A DNA stretch of 64,000 nucleotides from Leisingera sp. ANG-M7 (GTDB taxonomy: Bacteria > Pseudomonadota > Alphaproteobacteria > Rhodobacterales > Rhodobacteraceae), in NCBI RefSeq assembly GCF_000813965.1, contig NZ_JWLI01000005.1, positions 340,287 to 404,286 on the forward strand, given 5' to 3'. A program made the position numbers and the translations under genes. Below, piece after piece: positions 17,455-26,604 of this stretch. The notes under the pieces are model-generated. The model was not told where the DNA came from. It saw nothing but the letters and a program-made list of their open reading frames with translations, and did no database searches. The number at the start of each line of letters is the position of its first letter. The first letter of the stretch is position 1.

Positions 17455-18000
17455 TCATTCTGACCAATTGTTTCGCGCGCGAAACATTCGGGCAGAATGG
17501 CTGACCTGCTCAACTTCCGCGAGCAAAGCCTGCAGGTCCAGCGCTTCTGTCCCCATATTGAGCCTCCCATCCGGGGTGCGCGGCCAGTCGGCCTCTGCCC
17601 GGTCGCGGTACAGCTCCACCCCGTTGCCATCGGGATCGCGCAGGTAGATGGCCTCGGACACGCCGTGGTCGGCGGCGCCTTCCAGTGCAATCCCGGCGTC
17701 CAGCACCCGGCGCAGCACCGCGGCCAGGCTCTTGCGGTCCGGCAGCAGGATGGCGGTGTGGTAGAGGCCGGTCATGTTTGGCGCCGGCGCCGGGCCGCCG
17801 CGCGACTGCCAGGTGTTGAGGCCGATATGATGGTGATAGCCACCCGCCGACAGAAAGGCGGCGGAACTGCCCAGCCGCTGGGTCACGTCAAAGCCCAGCA
17901 CGCCGCTGTAGAAGGCAATCGACCGCTCCAGGTCGGAAACCTTGAGATGGACATGGCCGATGCATGTGCCCGCGGGAAGAGGGGGTGTTCCGATGCTCAT
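17455..18000 (-). CDS. VOC-superfamily (glyoxalase/extradiol dioxygenase-like) protein
   Basis: About 181 residues with two beta-alpha-beta-beta-beta modules. Metal-ligand candidates are H in GHVHLKVSD (module 1), H in GLYHTAILLP and E in NGVELYRDR (module 2), as in CatE-type catechol dioxygenases. The start at 18000 is chosen because GGAGGC lies just upstream; the frame stays open further up but without such a site. The substrate is unknown. It could contribute to aromatic catabolism beside the paa cluster. Confidence 0.8.
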   Translation of the reverse strand: MSIGTPPLPAGTCIGHVHLKVSDLERSIAFYSGVLGFDVTQRLGSSAAFLSAGGYHHHIGLNTWQSRGGPAPAPNMTGLYHTAILLPDRKSLAAVLRRVLDAGIALEGAADHGVSEAIYLRDPDGNGVELYRDRAEADWPRTPDGRLNMGTEALDLQALLAEVEQVSHSARMFRARNNWSE

Positions 18001-18116
18001 TACTGCCTCCATCTGTGTGCTGGTGCAAAGATGGGGGATAGATTTTCTGGATGCCATTCCGCAGTGCTGCACCATTTCCCTGTAGAGATGCACAGCCTGA
18101 CAGCGCGGCACGTTCA

Positions 18117-18150
18117 GCGCGCCGTCAGGCGCGCCCGGCCCAACCGGGCC
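18117..18150. repeat. Dispersed double-hairpin repeat, copy 1
   Basis: GCGCGCC (18117-18123) pairs with GGCGCGC (18128-18134) around GTCA, followed at once by GGCCC/GGGCC (18137-18141/18146-18150). The segment GGCCCAAC recurs in similar positions at 31642 and 38874. It lies in the 200-base gap downstream of the paa operon and probably acts as its terminator. Confidence 0.5.
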
Positions 18151-18200
18151 TGCGCATCTGTGATGCGCTGCAGCCCGGGCGGGAGAGTTTCCGCTGGAGA

Positions 18201-18962
18201 TCAGGCGGCGGGTTTCAGTCCGGCTTTGGCCAGTACGGCAGAGGCGGCTTGCTCCCAGCGTGCCTTCAGTTCTGCATTCGGAGTGCGGCGCAGGCCCATG
18301 GACTTGAGGCCCTCGAACTTCTGCGAGGTCTCGGAGCCGAAGCTTGCCGCGACCCGCGGCCACCAATAGCCGGCCAGTTCCTGCAGGGCCTTTGTCCCTT
18401 GCGCTTCCACCAGCACCATCAGGCCTTCCTCCGCCAGTTCGGCGTGGTGTGCCTCGATGGGCTGGATGGCACGGAAGGCTTCGGCCAGCGGCTGGTAGGA
18501 CACATGGCTCAGCTCCTCCAGCTGCACCGCAACCGCGCTGCCCATAAGAAGGTTCATCACCACCGCATCGGCCCAGCCTTCCAGCGGGTAGTTGAACACG
18601 GCCAGCCGCATGTCGTGCTTGGTGCGGGACTGGCCAATGTCGGCGTCCCGCTCCAGCCGTGCGGTCCAGGGGTGGTGATCGGCATAGCGTTCTGTGTCGG
18701 CGCCGAAGTCGCCCATGATGCGCAGCACTTTCTCGGCGCTGTCGGATTTTTCCAGCACAATCTTGGCGGCGGCGATGCGCGCCTTGATGCCCGGCCCTTC
18801 GTTGATGATGTCGGCAAAACCTGCAGCACCCGCCAGCTCGCTGTCGACAAAGGTCGCCATCATCTTCATCAGCTCGGCGCGGTAGCGCGGCGGCACGTTG
18901 GACGGGTTGGACAGCACGCCGCCCTGGGCCAGATAGCTGGTGATGCTCATCTCGTCAGTCAT
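18201..18962 (-). CDS. PaaA/PaaC-like ferritin-fold protein, sixth PF05138 member of the paa operon
   Basis: A 253-residue all-helical protein resembling phenylacetate-catabolism proteins (PF05138). Possible diiron ligands survive: ExxH in EELSHV near residue 155 and an Glu-His pattern in IEAHHAEL near 171, plus Glu in DSELAGAAGF. Canonical PaaC lacks iron ligands, so this is not simply a second PaaC. It is 24 bases downstream of paaE with a strong GGGAGGAAAG site and is the last gene of the operon. Its role, such as an extra oxygenase or assembly factor, is unknown. Confidence 0.65.
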   Translation of the reverse strand: MTDEMSITSYLAQGGVLSNPSNVPPRYRAELMKMMATFVDSELAGAAGFADIINEGPGIKARIAAAKIVLEKSDSAEKVLRIMGDFGADTERYADHHPWTARLERDADIGQSRTKHDMRLAVFNYPLEGWADAVVMNLLMGSAVAVQLEELSHVSYQPLAEAFRAIQPIEAHHAELAEEGLMVLVEAQGTKALQELAGYWWPRVAASFGSETSQKFEGLKSMGLRRTPNAELKARWEQAASAVLAKAGLKPAA

Positions 18963-18986
18963 GATCTTTCCTCCCTCGGGCAGGTG

Positions 18987-20060
<1,074 letters not shown>

Positions 20061-20070
20061 CAGGGTCTCC

Positions 20071-20544
20071 TCAGATGCACTTGAAATAATCAAAGGGTTC
20101 CAGGCAGTCCTGGCAGCGCCAGTGGGCCTTGCAGGGAGTGGAGCCGAACTGGCTCACACGGGTGACATCTTTGCTGCCGCAGCGCGGGCATTTTTCGGGG
20201 CCGCCAGCGGGCTGGGGCGGGGCAATGCCGTATTCCTCCAGCTTGGTGCGGCCCTTCTCCGTCAGCCAGTCGGTGGTCCAGGCGGGGGAGATCTGCGTTT
20301 TGAGCAGCAGATCAGTGATGCCGCGGTCGCGCAGGGCGGTCTCAATATCCATAGCGATCACCGAGGTGGCCGGGCAGCCGGAATAGGTCGGGGTAACGGT
20401 GACCACCAGGGTGCCACCCTCCCAGGCGACATCGCGGATGATGCCGAGATCCACCAGCGAGATCACTGGGATCTCCGGATCGGGCACGGCGTCAAGCCAG
20501 TCCCAGACTTGGGAGATGCTTGGCTGTGTCGTCACTTGGCTCAT
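20071..20544 (-). CDS. paaD: Phenylacetyl-CoA epoxidase subunit PaaD
   Basis: A 157-residue protein with an N-terminal MIP18-like domain (DPEIPVISLVDLGIIRDV, TYSGCPAT) and a C-terminal four-cysteine zinc-type motif (CPRCGSKD ... CQDCLEPF). PaaD is thought to mature the metal or Fe-S centre of the epoxidase. About 100 bases separate it from paaC; that gap contains a hairpin (ACCCCC/GGGGGT near 20598-20620) which might tune relative expression. Confidence 0.92.
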   Translation of the reverse strand: MSQVTTQPSISQVWDWLDAVPDPEIPVISLVDLGIIRDVAWEGGTLVVTVTPTYSGCPATSVIAMDIETALRDRGITDLLLKTQISPAWTTDWLTEKGRTKLEEYGIAPPQPAGGPEKCPRCGSKDVTRVSQFGSTPCKAHWRCQDCLEPFDYFKCI

Positions 20545-20644
20545 GCGGTTACCCTCATTGGCTGTTCCGCCCGGCCTCCTTCACGGAAGCGGGCCTCACC
20601 CCCCGCCTGAAGCCGGGGGTGCCCTCAGTTCTTTGGCCGTGGCG

Positions 20645-21406
20645 TTACCACTTGGCGCCGGGATAGACGCGCTGCAGCCATTGCATCTGGGTCAGCAGGT
20701 GCCCCAAGTGCTCGGTGTGCATCGCACCGGTGCGCCCGCCTTTGTGGGCAAAGCTGCTGTCCGGAATGATCAGCGTCGCATCGCCCAGGATGCGGGACAC
20801 CAGGACGTCGTATTCTTCGCGCAGGGACGCGGGATCGGGGGCAATGCCTGCCTTGACCATTTCCGCATCCACATCGTCGGACTGGAACATCTCGCCTACG
20901 TAGGGCCAAAGATAGTCCAGCGCCTCCTGCATCCGGCGGTGGCTTTCCTCGGTGCCGTCACCCAGGCCCACCACGGTGTCGGCGGAGCGCTCCAGGTGAT
21001 AGGCCACTTCTTTCGAGGCCTTTTCGGCAATCGCGGCGACCCGCTCGTCCGAGGATTTCATCAGGCGGCCCAGCTGGATCGAATGCCAGGCGTCGAACAG
21101 GAACTGGCGCATCAGGGTGCGGCCGAAGTCGCCGTTGGGCACCTCGCACAAGAGCACGTTGCGGAAATCCCAGGCGTCGCGCAGGAAGGCGAGGTCGTCG
21201 GCGGTTCTGCCTTCGCCCTGCACTTCACCGGCGAGGCCAAGCCACATCTGGGTCTGGCCGATCAGGTCCAGCGCGGTATTGGCCAGCGCGATGTCCTCTT
21301 CCAGCACCGGGGCGTGGCCGCACCATTCGCTGACCCGGTGGCCGAGGATCAGGGTGTTGTCCCCCATCCGCAGCAGGAACTGAAAAAATGCGTCTTCGCG
21401 GGTCAT
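20645..21406 (-). CDS. paaC: Phenylacetyl-CoA epoxidase structural subunit PaaC
   Basis: A 253-residue ferritin-like subunit that forms the catalytic heterodimer with PaaA without binding iron itself. Family signatures include GDNTLILGHRVSEWCGHAP at the N-terminus and FAHKGGRTGAMHTEHLG near the C-terminus. Its start overlaps the stop of paaB (TGATG type). GGGAG precedes it. Confidence 0.94.
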   Translation of the reverse strand: MTREDAFFQFLLRMGDNTLILGHRVSEWCGHAPVLEEDIALANTALDLIGQTQMWLGLAGEVQGEGRTADDLAFLRDAWDFRNVLLCEVPNGDFGRTLMRQFLFDAWHSIQLGRLMKSSDERVAAIAEKASKEVAYHLERSADTVVGLGDGTEESHRRMQEALDYLWPYVGEMFQSDDVDAEMVKAGIAPDPASLREEYDVLVSRILGDATLIIPDSSFAHKGGRTGAMHTEHLGHLLTQMQWLQRVYPGAKW

Positions 21407-21690
21407 TACATCGCTCCCACTTCTTCGGGGATGTCGAAGAAGGTCGGGTGGCGGTAGACCTTGGACTCGGACGGCTCATAGAGCGGGCCCTTGTCGCTGG
21501 GCGAGGAGGCGGCGATGTGATTGGCCTCAACCACCCAGATCGACACGCCTTCGTTGCGGCGGGTGTAGACGTCGCGGGCGTTCTTGATCGCCATTTCGGC
21601 GTCGGGTGCATGCAGGGAGCCGACGTGGCGGTGGCTCATCCCGTGCTGGCCGCGGATGAAGATTTCCCAGAGGGGCCATTCGTTTTTCAT
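21406..21690 (-). CDS. paaB: Phenylacetyl-CoA epoxidase subunit PaaB
   Basis: A 94-residue small subunit that bridges PaaAC dimers. The start MKNEWPLWEIFIRGQHG and the H-VGSLHAPDAEMAIKNARD segment are the family pattern. AGGAGG lies nine bases upstream of the ATG. It overlaps paaC. Confidence 0.94.
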   Translation of the reverse strand: MKNEWPLWEIFIRGQHGMSHRHVGSLHAPDAEMAIKNARDVYTRRNEGVSIWVVEANHIAASSPSDKGPLYEPSESKVYRHPTFFDIPEEVGAM

Positions 21691-21763
21691 GTCTCAAATC
21701 CTCCTGGCTGAGGGGGCGCTGCGCCGGGTCCCGATTGGGGGCGGAGCGCCGGAATGCTTGGGG

Positions 21764-22741
21764 TTACTCGGCGGCGTGCTGGCGTGCAGCCTTCTTTCTG
21801 GAATGCGCAAGCAGGCCGTCGCGGACCCAGGCACCGTCGTCCCAGGCCTTGTTGCGGGCGGCGAGGCGGTCGACGTTGCAGGGGCCGTTGCCCTTGATCA
21901 CCTCAAAGAACTCGGACCAGTCCGGGTCGCTGTAGTCATAGTGGCCGCGCTCCTCGTTCCACTTGATGGTGGGGTCCGGCAGGTCGAGGCCGAGGAATTC
22001 GATCTGCGGCACCGTCTGGTCGACGAATTTCTGGCGCAGCTCGTCGTTGGTGTTGATCTTGATCTTCCAGGCCATGCTTTGCGCGGAATGGACCGAGTCC
22101 TTGTCGGAAGGCCCGAACATCATCAGCGCCGGGAACCAAAGGCGGTTCACCGCATCCTGGGCCATCTTCTTTTGCGCAGACGTGCCCTCGGCCATCTTGC
22201 GGATGGCATCGAACCCTTGGCGGGCGTGGAAGCTCTCTTCCTTGCAGATGCGGATCATCGCACGGGAGTAGGGGCCGAAGGAGGTCCGCTGCAGCGGCAC
22301 CTGGTTCATGATCGCCGCGCCGTCAACCAGCCAGCCGACTGCACCGATGTCGGCCCAGTTCAGCGTCGGGTAATTGAAGATCGAAGAGTACTTCATCCGG
22401 CCGTCGAGCAGCATCTCGGTAAGCTCGTCGCGCGACACGCCCATGGTTTCCGCTGCACAGTAGAGGTACAGGCCGTGGCCCGCCTCATCCTGTACCTTGG
22501 CGAGCAGGATCGCCTTGCGCTCCAGCGTGGGCGCGCGGGTGATCCAGTTGCCCTCGGGCAGCTGGCCGACGATTTCGGAGTGGGCGTGCTGGCCGATCTG
22601 GCGGATCAGCGTCTTGCGGTAGCCTTCGGGCATCCAGTCCTTGGGCTCGATCTTCTCGCCCGCGTCGATGCGCGCCTGGAAGGCGGCCAGCTTTTCCGGA
22701 TCGTCCTGGGTCGCTTCGGATTGAACCATCTGAGCATACAT
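21764..22741 (-). CDS. paaA: Phenylacetyl-CoA epoxidase catalytic subunit PaaA
   Basis: A 325-residue diiron oxygenase that epoxidises the ring of phenylacetyl-CoA. Diiron ligand motifs are visible as DEAGHGLY (ExxH) near residue 89 and [10 protein letters not shown] (ExxH) near 172. GAGGAGGT precedes the start. In Phaeobacter and relatives this pathway also supplies the tropone skeleton of tropodithietic acid; no tda gene is seen here, so that link is only a possibility. Confidence 0.95.
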   Translation of the reverse strand: MYAQMVQSEATQDDPEKLAAFQARIDAGEKIEPKDWMPEGYRKTLIRQIGQHAHSEIVGQLPEGNWITRAPTLERKAILLAKVQDEAGHGLYLYCAAETMGVSRDELTEMLLDGRMKYSSIFNYPTLNWADIGAVGWLVDGAAIMNQVPLQRTSFGPYSRAMIRICKEESFHARQGFDAIRKMAEGTSAQKKMAQDAVNRLWFPALMMFGPSDKDSVHSAQSMAWKIKINTNDELRQKFVDQTVPQIEFLGLDLPDPTIKWNEERGHYDYSDPDWSEFFEVIKGNGPCNVDRLAARNKAWDDGAWVRDGLLAHSRKKAARQHAAE

Positions 22742-22765
22742 GTCTGGGACCTCCTCAGGTTTTCA

Positions 22766-23968
22766 TTAAACGCGTTCGAGGATCAGGGCGGTGCCCTGTC
22801 CGACGCCGACGCACATGGTGCAGAGGGCATACCGCCCGCCGGTGCGCTGCAATTGGTAAGCGGCGGTCAGCACCAGCCGCGCCCCGGACATGCCGAGCGG
22901 GTGGCCCAGTGCAATTGCACCGCCGTTGGGATTAACATGGGGCGCATCGTCCGCAACGCCAAGCTCGCGCAGAGCTGCAAGGCCCTGGGAGGCAAAGGCC
23001 TCGTTCAGTTCGATCACGTCCATCTGTTCGATGCTGAGGCCGGTGCGGGCCAGCACCTTGCGGGTGGCGGGCACCGGGCCGATGCCCATGATGCGCGGCT
23101 CGACCCCTGCGGCGGCCATGCCGACGATGCGGGCCATCGGTTTCAGGCCGTTCTTTGCAGCCGCGGCCTCATTTGCCATCAGGATCGCCGCGGCACCGTC
23201 ATTGACGCCGGAGGCATTGCCTGCGGTGACGGTCTTGTCGGGGCCGTTGACGCCCTTGAGGCCCGCCAGCTTCTCAGCCGAGGTGCCGGGGCGGGGGTGT
23301 TCGTCGGTGTCCACAACCAGGTCATCGCCCTTGCGCTGGGGGATGGTGACCGGGGTGATCTCGTCCTTGAAAATGCCAGCCTCATGCGCGGCGGCCCAGC
23401 GGGCCTGGCTGCGGGCGGCAAATGCGTCCTGATCTTCGCGGCTGACGCCATAGTCTTCGGCCACGTTGTCGGCGGTCTGCGGCATCGAGTCGGTGCCGTA
23501 CATCCCGTGCATCTTCTTGTTCACGAAGCGCCAGCCGATGGTGGTGTCATAGACCGCATTGGCACGTGTGAAGGCGGAGGTCGCCTTGGGCATCACGAAG
23601 GGCGCGCGGCTCATGCTTTCAACGCCGCCGGCAATGGCCATGTCGTAATCGCCCGCCTTGATCCCGCGCGAGGCCATGCCGACCGCATCCATGCCGGAGG
23701 CGCAGAGGCGGTTGATGGTGGTGCCGGGCACAGAGGTGGGCAGGCCCGCCAGCAGGGCGGCCATCCGGGCCACGTTGCGGTTGCTTTCGCCTGCCTGGTT
23801 GGCATCGCCAAAGATCACGTCGTCCAGGCTGCCCCAGTCTACGTCCGGGTTGCGCGCGGCGAGCGCGGCAATAGGGAGGGCGGCAAGATCATCAGTACGC
23901 ACCTGACTCAGCGCGCCGCCATAGCGGCCGATTGGGGTGCGGGTGGCATCGCAGATGAAAGCATCCAT
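22766..23968 (-). CDS. Acetyl-CoA acyltransferase, beta-ketoadipyl-CoA thiolase type
   Basis: A 400-residue thiolase; position in the paa operon points to the PaaJ/PcaF reaction, cleaving 3-oxoadipyl-CoA (and the dehydrosuberyl analogue) to acetyl-CoA and succinyl-CoA. The acylated Cys lies in NRLCASGMDAVG near residue 90; the general-base motifs GHPLGMSGAR and MCVGVGQG are present near the C-terminus. The start MDAFICDATRTPIG at 23968 has an AGGAGA site; the frame extends upstream without support. First gene of the operon. Confidence 0.92.
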   Translation of the reverse strand: MDAFICDATRTPIGRYGGALSQVRTDDLAALPIAALAARNPDVDWGSLDDVIFGDANQAGESNRNVARMAALLAGLPTSVPGTTINRLCASGMDAVGMASRGIKAGDYDMAIAGGVESMSRAPFVMPKATSAFTRANAVYDTTIGWRFVNKKMHGMYGTDSMPQTADNVAEDYGVSREDQDAFAARSQARWAAAHEAGIFKDEITPVTIPQRKGDDLVVDTDEHPRPGTSAEKLAGLKGVNGPDKTVTAGNASGVNDGAAAILMANEAAAAKNGLKPMARIVGMAAAGVEPRIMGIGPVPATRKVLARTGLSIEQMDVIELNEAFASQGLAALRELGVADDAPHVNPNGGAIALGHPLGMSGARLVLTAAYQLQRTGGRYALCTMCVGVGQGTALILERV

Positions 23969-24005
23969 GGGTGTTCGCGTCTCCTGTGGCGGCGGTAGGA
24001 AAAGC

Positions 24006-24049
24006 CGACCGTTGGGTCGGTGATAAGCCGGAAGATGATTCGCGGCAAG
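24006..24049 (-). promoter_or_regulatory. Candidate paa promoter with TetR-type palindrome
   Basis: CCGACC (24006-24011) and GGTCGG (24016-24021) form a perfect palindrome with a 4-base centre, 38-53 bases upstream of the thiolase start. On the minus strand a possible -35 TTGCCG (24049-24044) and -10 TTATCA (24027-24022) are 16 bases apart, so the palindrome overlaps the promoter's downstream edge. CCGACC-type palindromes are used by TetR-family PaaR regulators of paa genes, but no such regulator is encoded in the window. Confidence 0.5.
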
Positions 24050-24178
24050 TAAATTGTAACTCAAAAATGGATGTTGGTGAAAATCTGTAACGAATGGACG
24101 CAGAGCTGTCCGGGCTGGGGGCGCCCCCATCCCGCGGGGCTCCCTGAAGCATGCACGCTGAATAAAAGGGCCGGGTGG

Positions 24179-25804
24179 TTACTGCGGTACTTGTCCGCGG
24201 TATCGTTCTGTCAATTCAGGCGCCACATCATCAGCCTCGTAGACCCCCAGCAGGATACCCTTGCGCCCGGACTTGCCGCGGCGTGCCTTGATTTGCGTAT
24301 CCGACAGGGTGATCCGCTGTGACATCCTGAGGCCCCATTCCAGCAAACGGTCATACATCAGATCGATGATCGCCTGATGACTGCCGTCCTTGGCGAGGTC
24401 CACCAGTTCATCCGGGTCATTTTCCATGTCGAACAGCATCGGCCTGAGCCCGCCCTCTGCGTGCATGAACTTCCAGCGTTTGTCGGTGACCATAAACAGT
24501 CGCGCATCCTTCGGCCCCAGGCCCAGCTTCTCGCTAAGCGGCATGGTGGAATAATCGAACTCGGCAATGGCATATTCCCGCCACTCCGGTTTTTCACCGC
24601 GCAGGAACGGCATCAAGGAACGCCCTTCCAGGATGTGCGGCGCAGGTTCGCCGCCTGCCGCCTCCAGGAAGGTCGGCAGCAGATCAATCGCCTCCACTAG
24701 TTCGTCGCAGGAGGTGCCGCGGGCGGTATCGGCCTCCGCGCGCGGGTCATAGATGATCAGCGGCACTTTGATCGAGGGCTCGTGGAACAGGTTCTTCTCC
24801 CCCAGCCAATGATCGCCCAGGTAATCGCCGTGGTCCGAGGTTACCACGATCATCGTATCCTGCATCCGGCCAGTTTCTTCCAGCCAGGCAAACAGCCGTC
24901 CCATCTGGTCATCGGCCTGTTTGATCAGCCCCATATAGGCGGGGATCACCTTTGCCCGCACTTCGTCGCGGCTGAAGGTCTTGCCGATCTGGTTGTTCAT
25001 CATGCCGCCGAACACGGGATGCGCGTCCTCGCGCTCCCCTTTCGAGCGCACGACCGGCAGCACATGCTCCGGCCCGTACATGTCGTGGTAGGGCGCGGGC
25101 ACGATATAGGGCCAATGCGGCTTGATATAGCTCAGGTGCGCACACCACGGGCCCTCTGCCTGCTCGATGAAGGCCATCGCCTGAGTGGTCAGCCAGGGCG
25201 TTTCGCTGTCTTCTTCAGCGATATTGGCGGGCTTGTCCGCATTGATCATGAACCAGCCGGAGGCGATGTCATTCCCCTCGACCCCGGCATTGGCGAAGTC
25301 GTTCCACGGGTTTTCGCCTGGATAGCCCCTTTCCTTGAGGTACTCATTGTAAGGGCTGCGCTTGCTGTCATAGAAGCCATCCGGCCCTTCCGCCCACAAC
25401 CCGTCATCGCGCACCCAGGGATCAAAGCCGCATTCTGACTGGCGCACGCCAATCACGCTGTCCGGGGCCAGCCCCAGCCGCTGCATGCCGTCCGCATCCG
25501 CAACCATATGGGTCTTGCCGATCAGGTGGCAGCCCATGCCTGCGCTGCGCAAATGATCGCCCATGGTCCACTCGCCCACCCGCAGCGGGTAGCTGTTGAA
25601 CTGCACCCCGTGGCTGGAGGGGTAACGCCCCGTATAACTCGACATCCGCGACGAGCCGCAGGTGGGCGACTGCACATAGGCACGGGTAAACCTCACGCCC
25701 CTGGCGGCCAGCCCGTCGATGTGGGGTGTCTGCAAATGCGGATGGCCGGCGCAGCTCAGATAGTCGAACCGCAGCTGGTCGAACATGATATAGAGGATGT
25801 TCAT
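24179..25804 (-). CDS. Sulfatase/phosphonate-monoester-hydrolase-like enzyme with CGSSR motif
   Basis: A 541-residue member of the alkaline-phosphatase superfamily (PF00884). Metal site residues include D9 at the N-terminus and the SDHGDYLGDHWLGEKNLFHE region near 325-345. The position of the formylglycine nucleophile is C49, but the signature reads C49-G-S51-S-R53 rather than the canonical C-x-P/A-x-R. There is no signal peptide, so it is probably cytoplasmic, as for phosphonate monoester hydrolases and choline sulfatases. Strong AGGAGG start. Substrate unknown. Confidence 0.82.
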   Translation of the reverse strand: MNILYIMFDQLRFDYLSCAGHPHLQTPHIDGLAARGVRFTRAYVQSPTCGSSRMSSYTGRYPSSHGVQFNSYPLRVGEWTMGDHLRSAGMGCHLIGKTHMVADADGMQRLGLAPDSVIGVRQSECGFDPWVRDDGLWAEGPDGFYDSKRSPYNEYLKERGYPGENPWNDFANAGVEGNDIASGWFMINADKPANIAEEDSETPWLTTQAMAFIEQAEGPWCAHLSYIKPHWPYIVPAPYHDMYGPEHVLPVVRSKGEREDAHPVFGGMMNNQIGKTFSRDEVRAKVIPAYMGLIKQADDQMGRLFAWLEETGRMQDTMIVVTSDHGDYLGDHWLGEKNLFHEPSIKVPLIIYDPRAEADTARGTSCDELVEAIDLLPTFLEAAGGEPAPHILEGRSLMPFLRGEKPEWREYAIAEFDYSTMPLSEKLGLGPKDARLFMVTDKRWKFMHAEGGLRPMLFDMENDPDELVDLAKDGSHQAIIDLMYDRLLEWGLRMSQRITLSDTQIKARRGKSGRKGILLGVYEADDVAPELTERYRGQVPQ

Positions 25805-25930
25805 CGGCGCCTCCTGCTTGGTGCTGTAGTATTAATAAACAAGTGAAGCAAATTTGACGAGGGAGCTTCTTGACGAGTCCCGCCCTGGCCAGAACTATGG
25901 CGTTTGTTTTCTTTTGTCCCAACGGCATTC

Positions 25931-26461
25931 ATGACAGGTCTTTCACCCCCCGCTGCAATCCGCCCCGCTGGAATGGAGGACTGCTCCAGCCTAGCGGCCT
26001 TGTCGATCGAAATCTGGGCCAGCACCTATCTGCACTATGGGATCAGCGCGCATTTTGCGGACTATGTGCTAGCGTATTATACCCCTGCGCGTTTCGCCGA
26101 GGCCCTGCAAAATCCGGCAGAGGGCCTGCTGGTCTCGCAAAACCTGGACGGCATCGACGGCTATATCCGTGTTACGCACGGACGTCCCAGCCCGGCTGGC
26201 GGGGCTTCGTGCACCGAGATATCCACGCTCTACGTCCAGCCGCGGCACCACGGGCGCAGCATCGGGCGGCACCTGCTGCAAGCCGGGCTGCAACTTTGCC
26301 GGTCAAACGGCTGGGACGCGCCCTGGCTTGCCAGCAATTCCGAGAACTCCCGCGCAATCTCCTTCTATCTGCGCAACGGGTTTGAACATGCCGGGCTGAC
26401 AAGTTTCAGGATCAGCGAAGCCGAATACGCCAACGACGTGCTGCAATACTCCTCTCTCTGA
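25931..26461 (+). CDS. GNAT-family N-acetyltransferase
   Basis: About 176 residues with the GNAT pattern: an N-terminal strand-helix segment, the central LYVQPRHHGRSIGRHLL acetyl-CoA loop (Q/RxxGxG/A variant HGRSIG) and the C-terminal NSRAISFYLRNGFEHAG. The start at 25931 is the best ATG; a TTG 27 bases upstream is in frame and neither has a strong ribosome-binding site. It is divergent from the sulfatase-like gene over a 126-base gap. Substrate unknown. Confidence 0.78.
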   Translation: MTGLSPPAAIRPAGMEDCSSLAALSIEIWASTYLHYGISAHFADYVLAYYTPARFAEALQNPAEGLLVSQNLDGIDGYIRVTHGRPSPAGGASCTEISTLYVQPRHHGRSIGRHLLQAGLQLCRSNGWDAPWLASNSENSRAISFYLRNGFEHAGLTSFRISEAEYANDVLQYSSL

Positions 26462-26558
26462 ATCGCCGACCAAATCTTCAACCGGCTTTCCGATGCGCCA
26501 CAGAAAGGACACGAGCGGGCCCGAAGCCTGTGCATCGGGCCCGCCATGGCACCTGGTG

Positions 26559-26584
26559 GCGCCCGGGCCTGACGGCCCGGGCGC
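26559..26584. terminator. Perfect 11-bp hairpin between convergent genes
   Basis: GCGCCCGGGCC (26559-26569) pairs perfectly with GGCCCGGGCGC (26574-26584) around TGAC. It lies between the convergent GNAT and aminotransferase genes and has no T-run, so it could limit read-through from both sides. Confidence 0.5.
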
Positions 26585-26604
26585 AGGGGGATCCGGCGCT
26601 GATG

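Noticed and set aside
21584..23998. Long open frame (about 800 codons) on the + strand, antisense to paaA, paaB and the thiolase
   Set aside because: GC-rich coding strands leave long open frames on the other strand. The translation has low-complexity His/Gly/Arg composition and overlaps well-supported genes on the minus strand.
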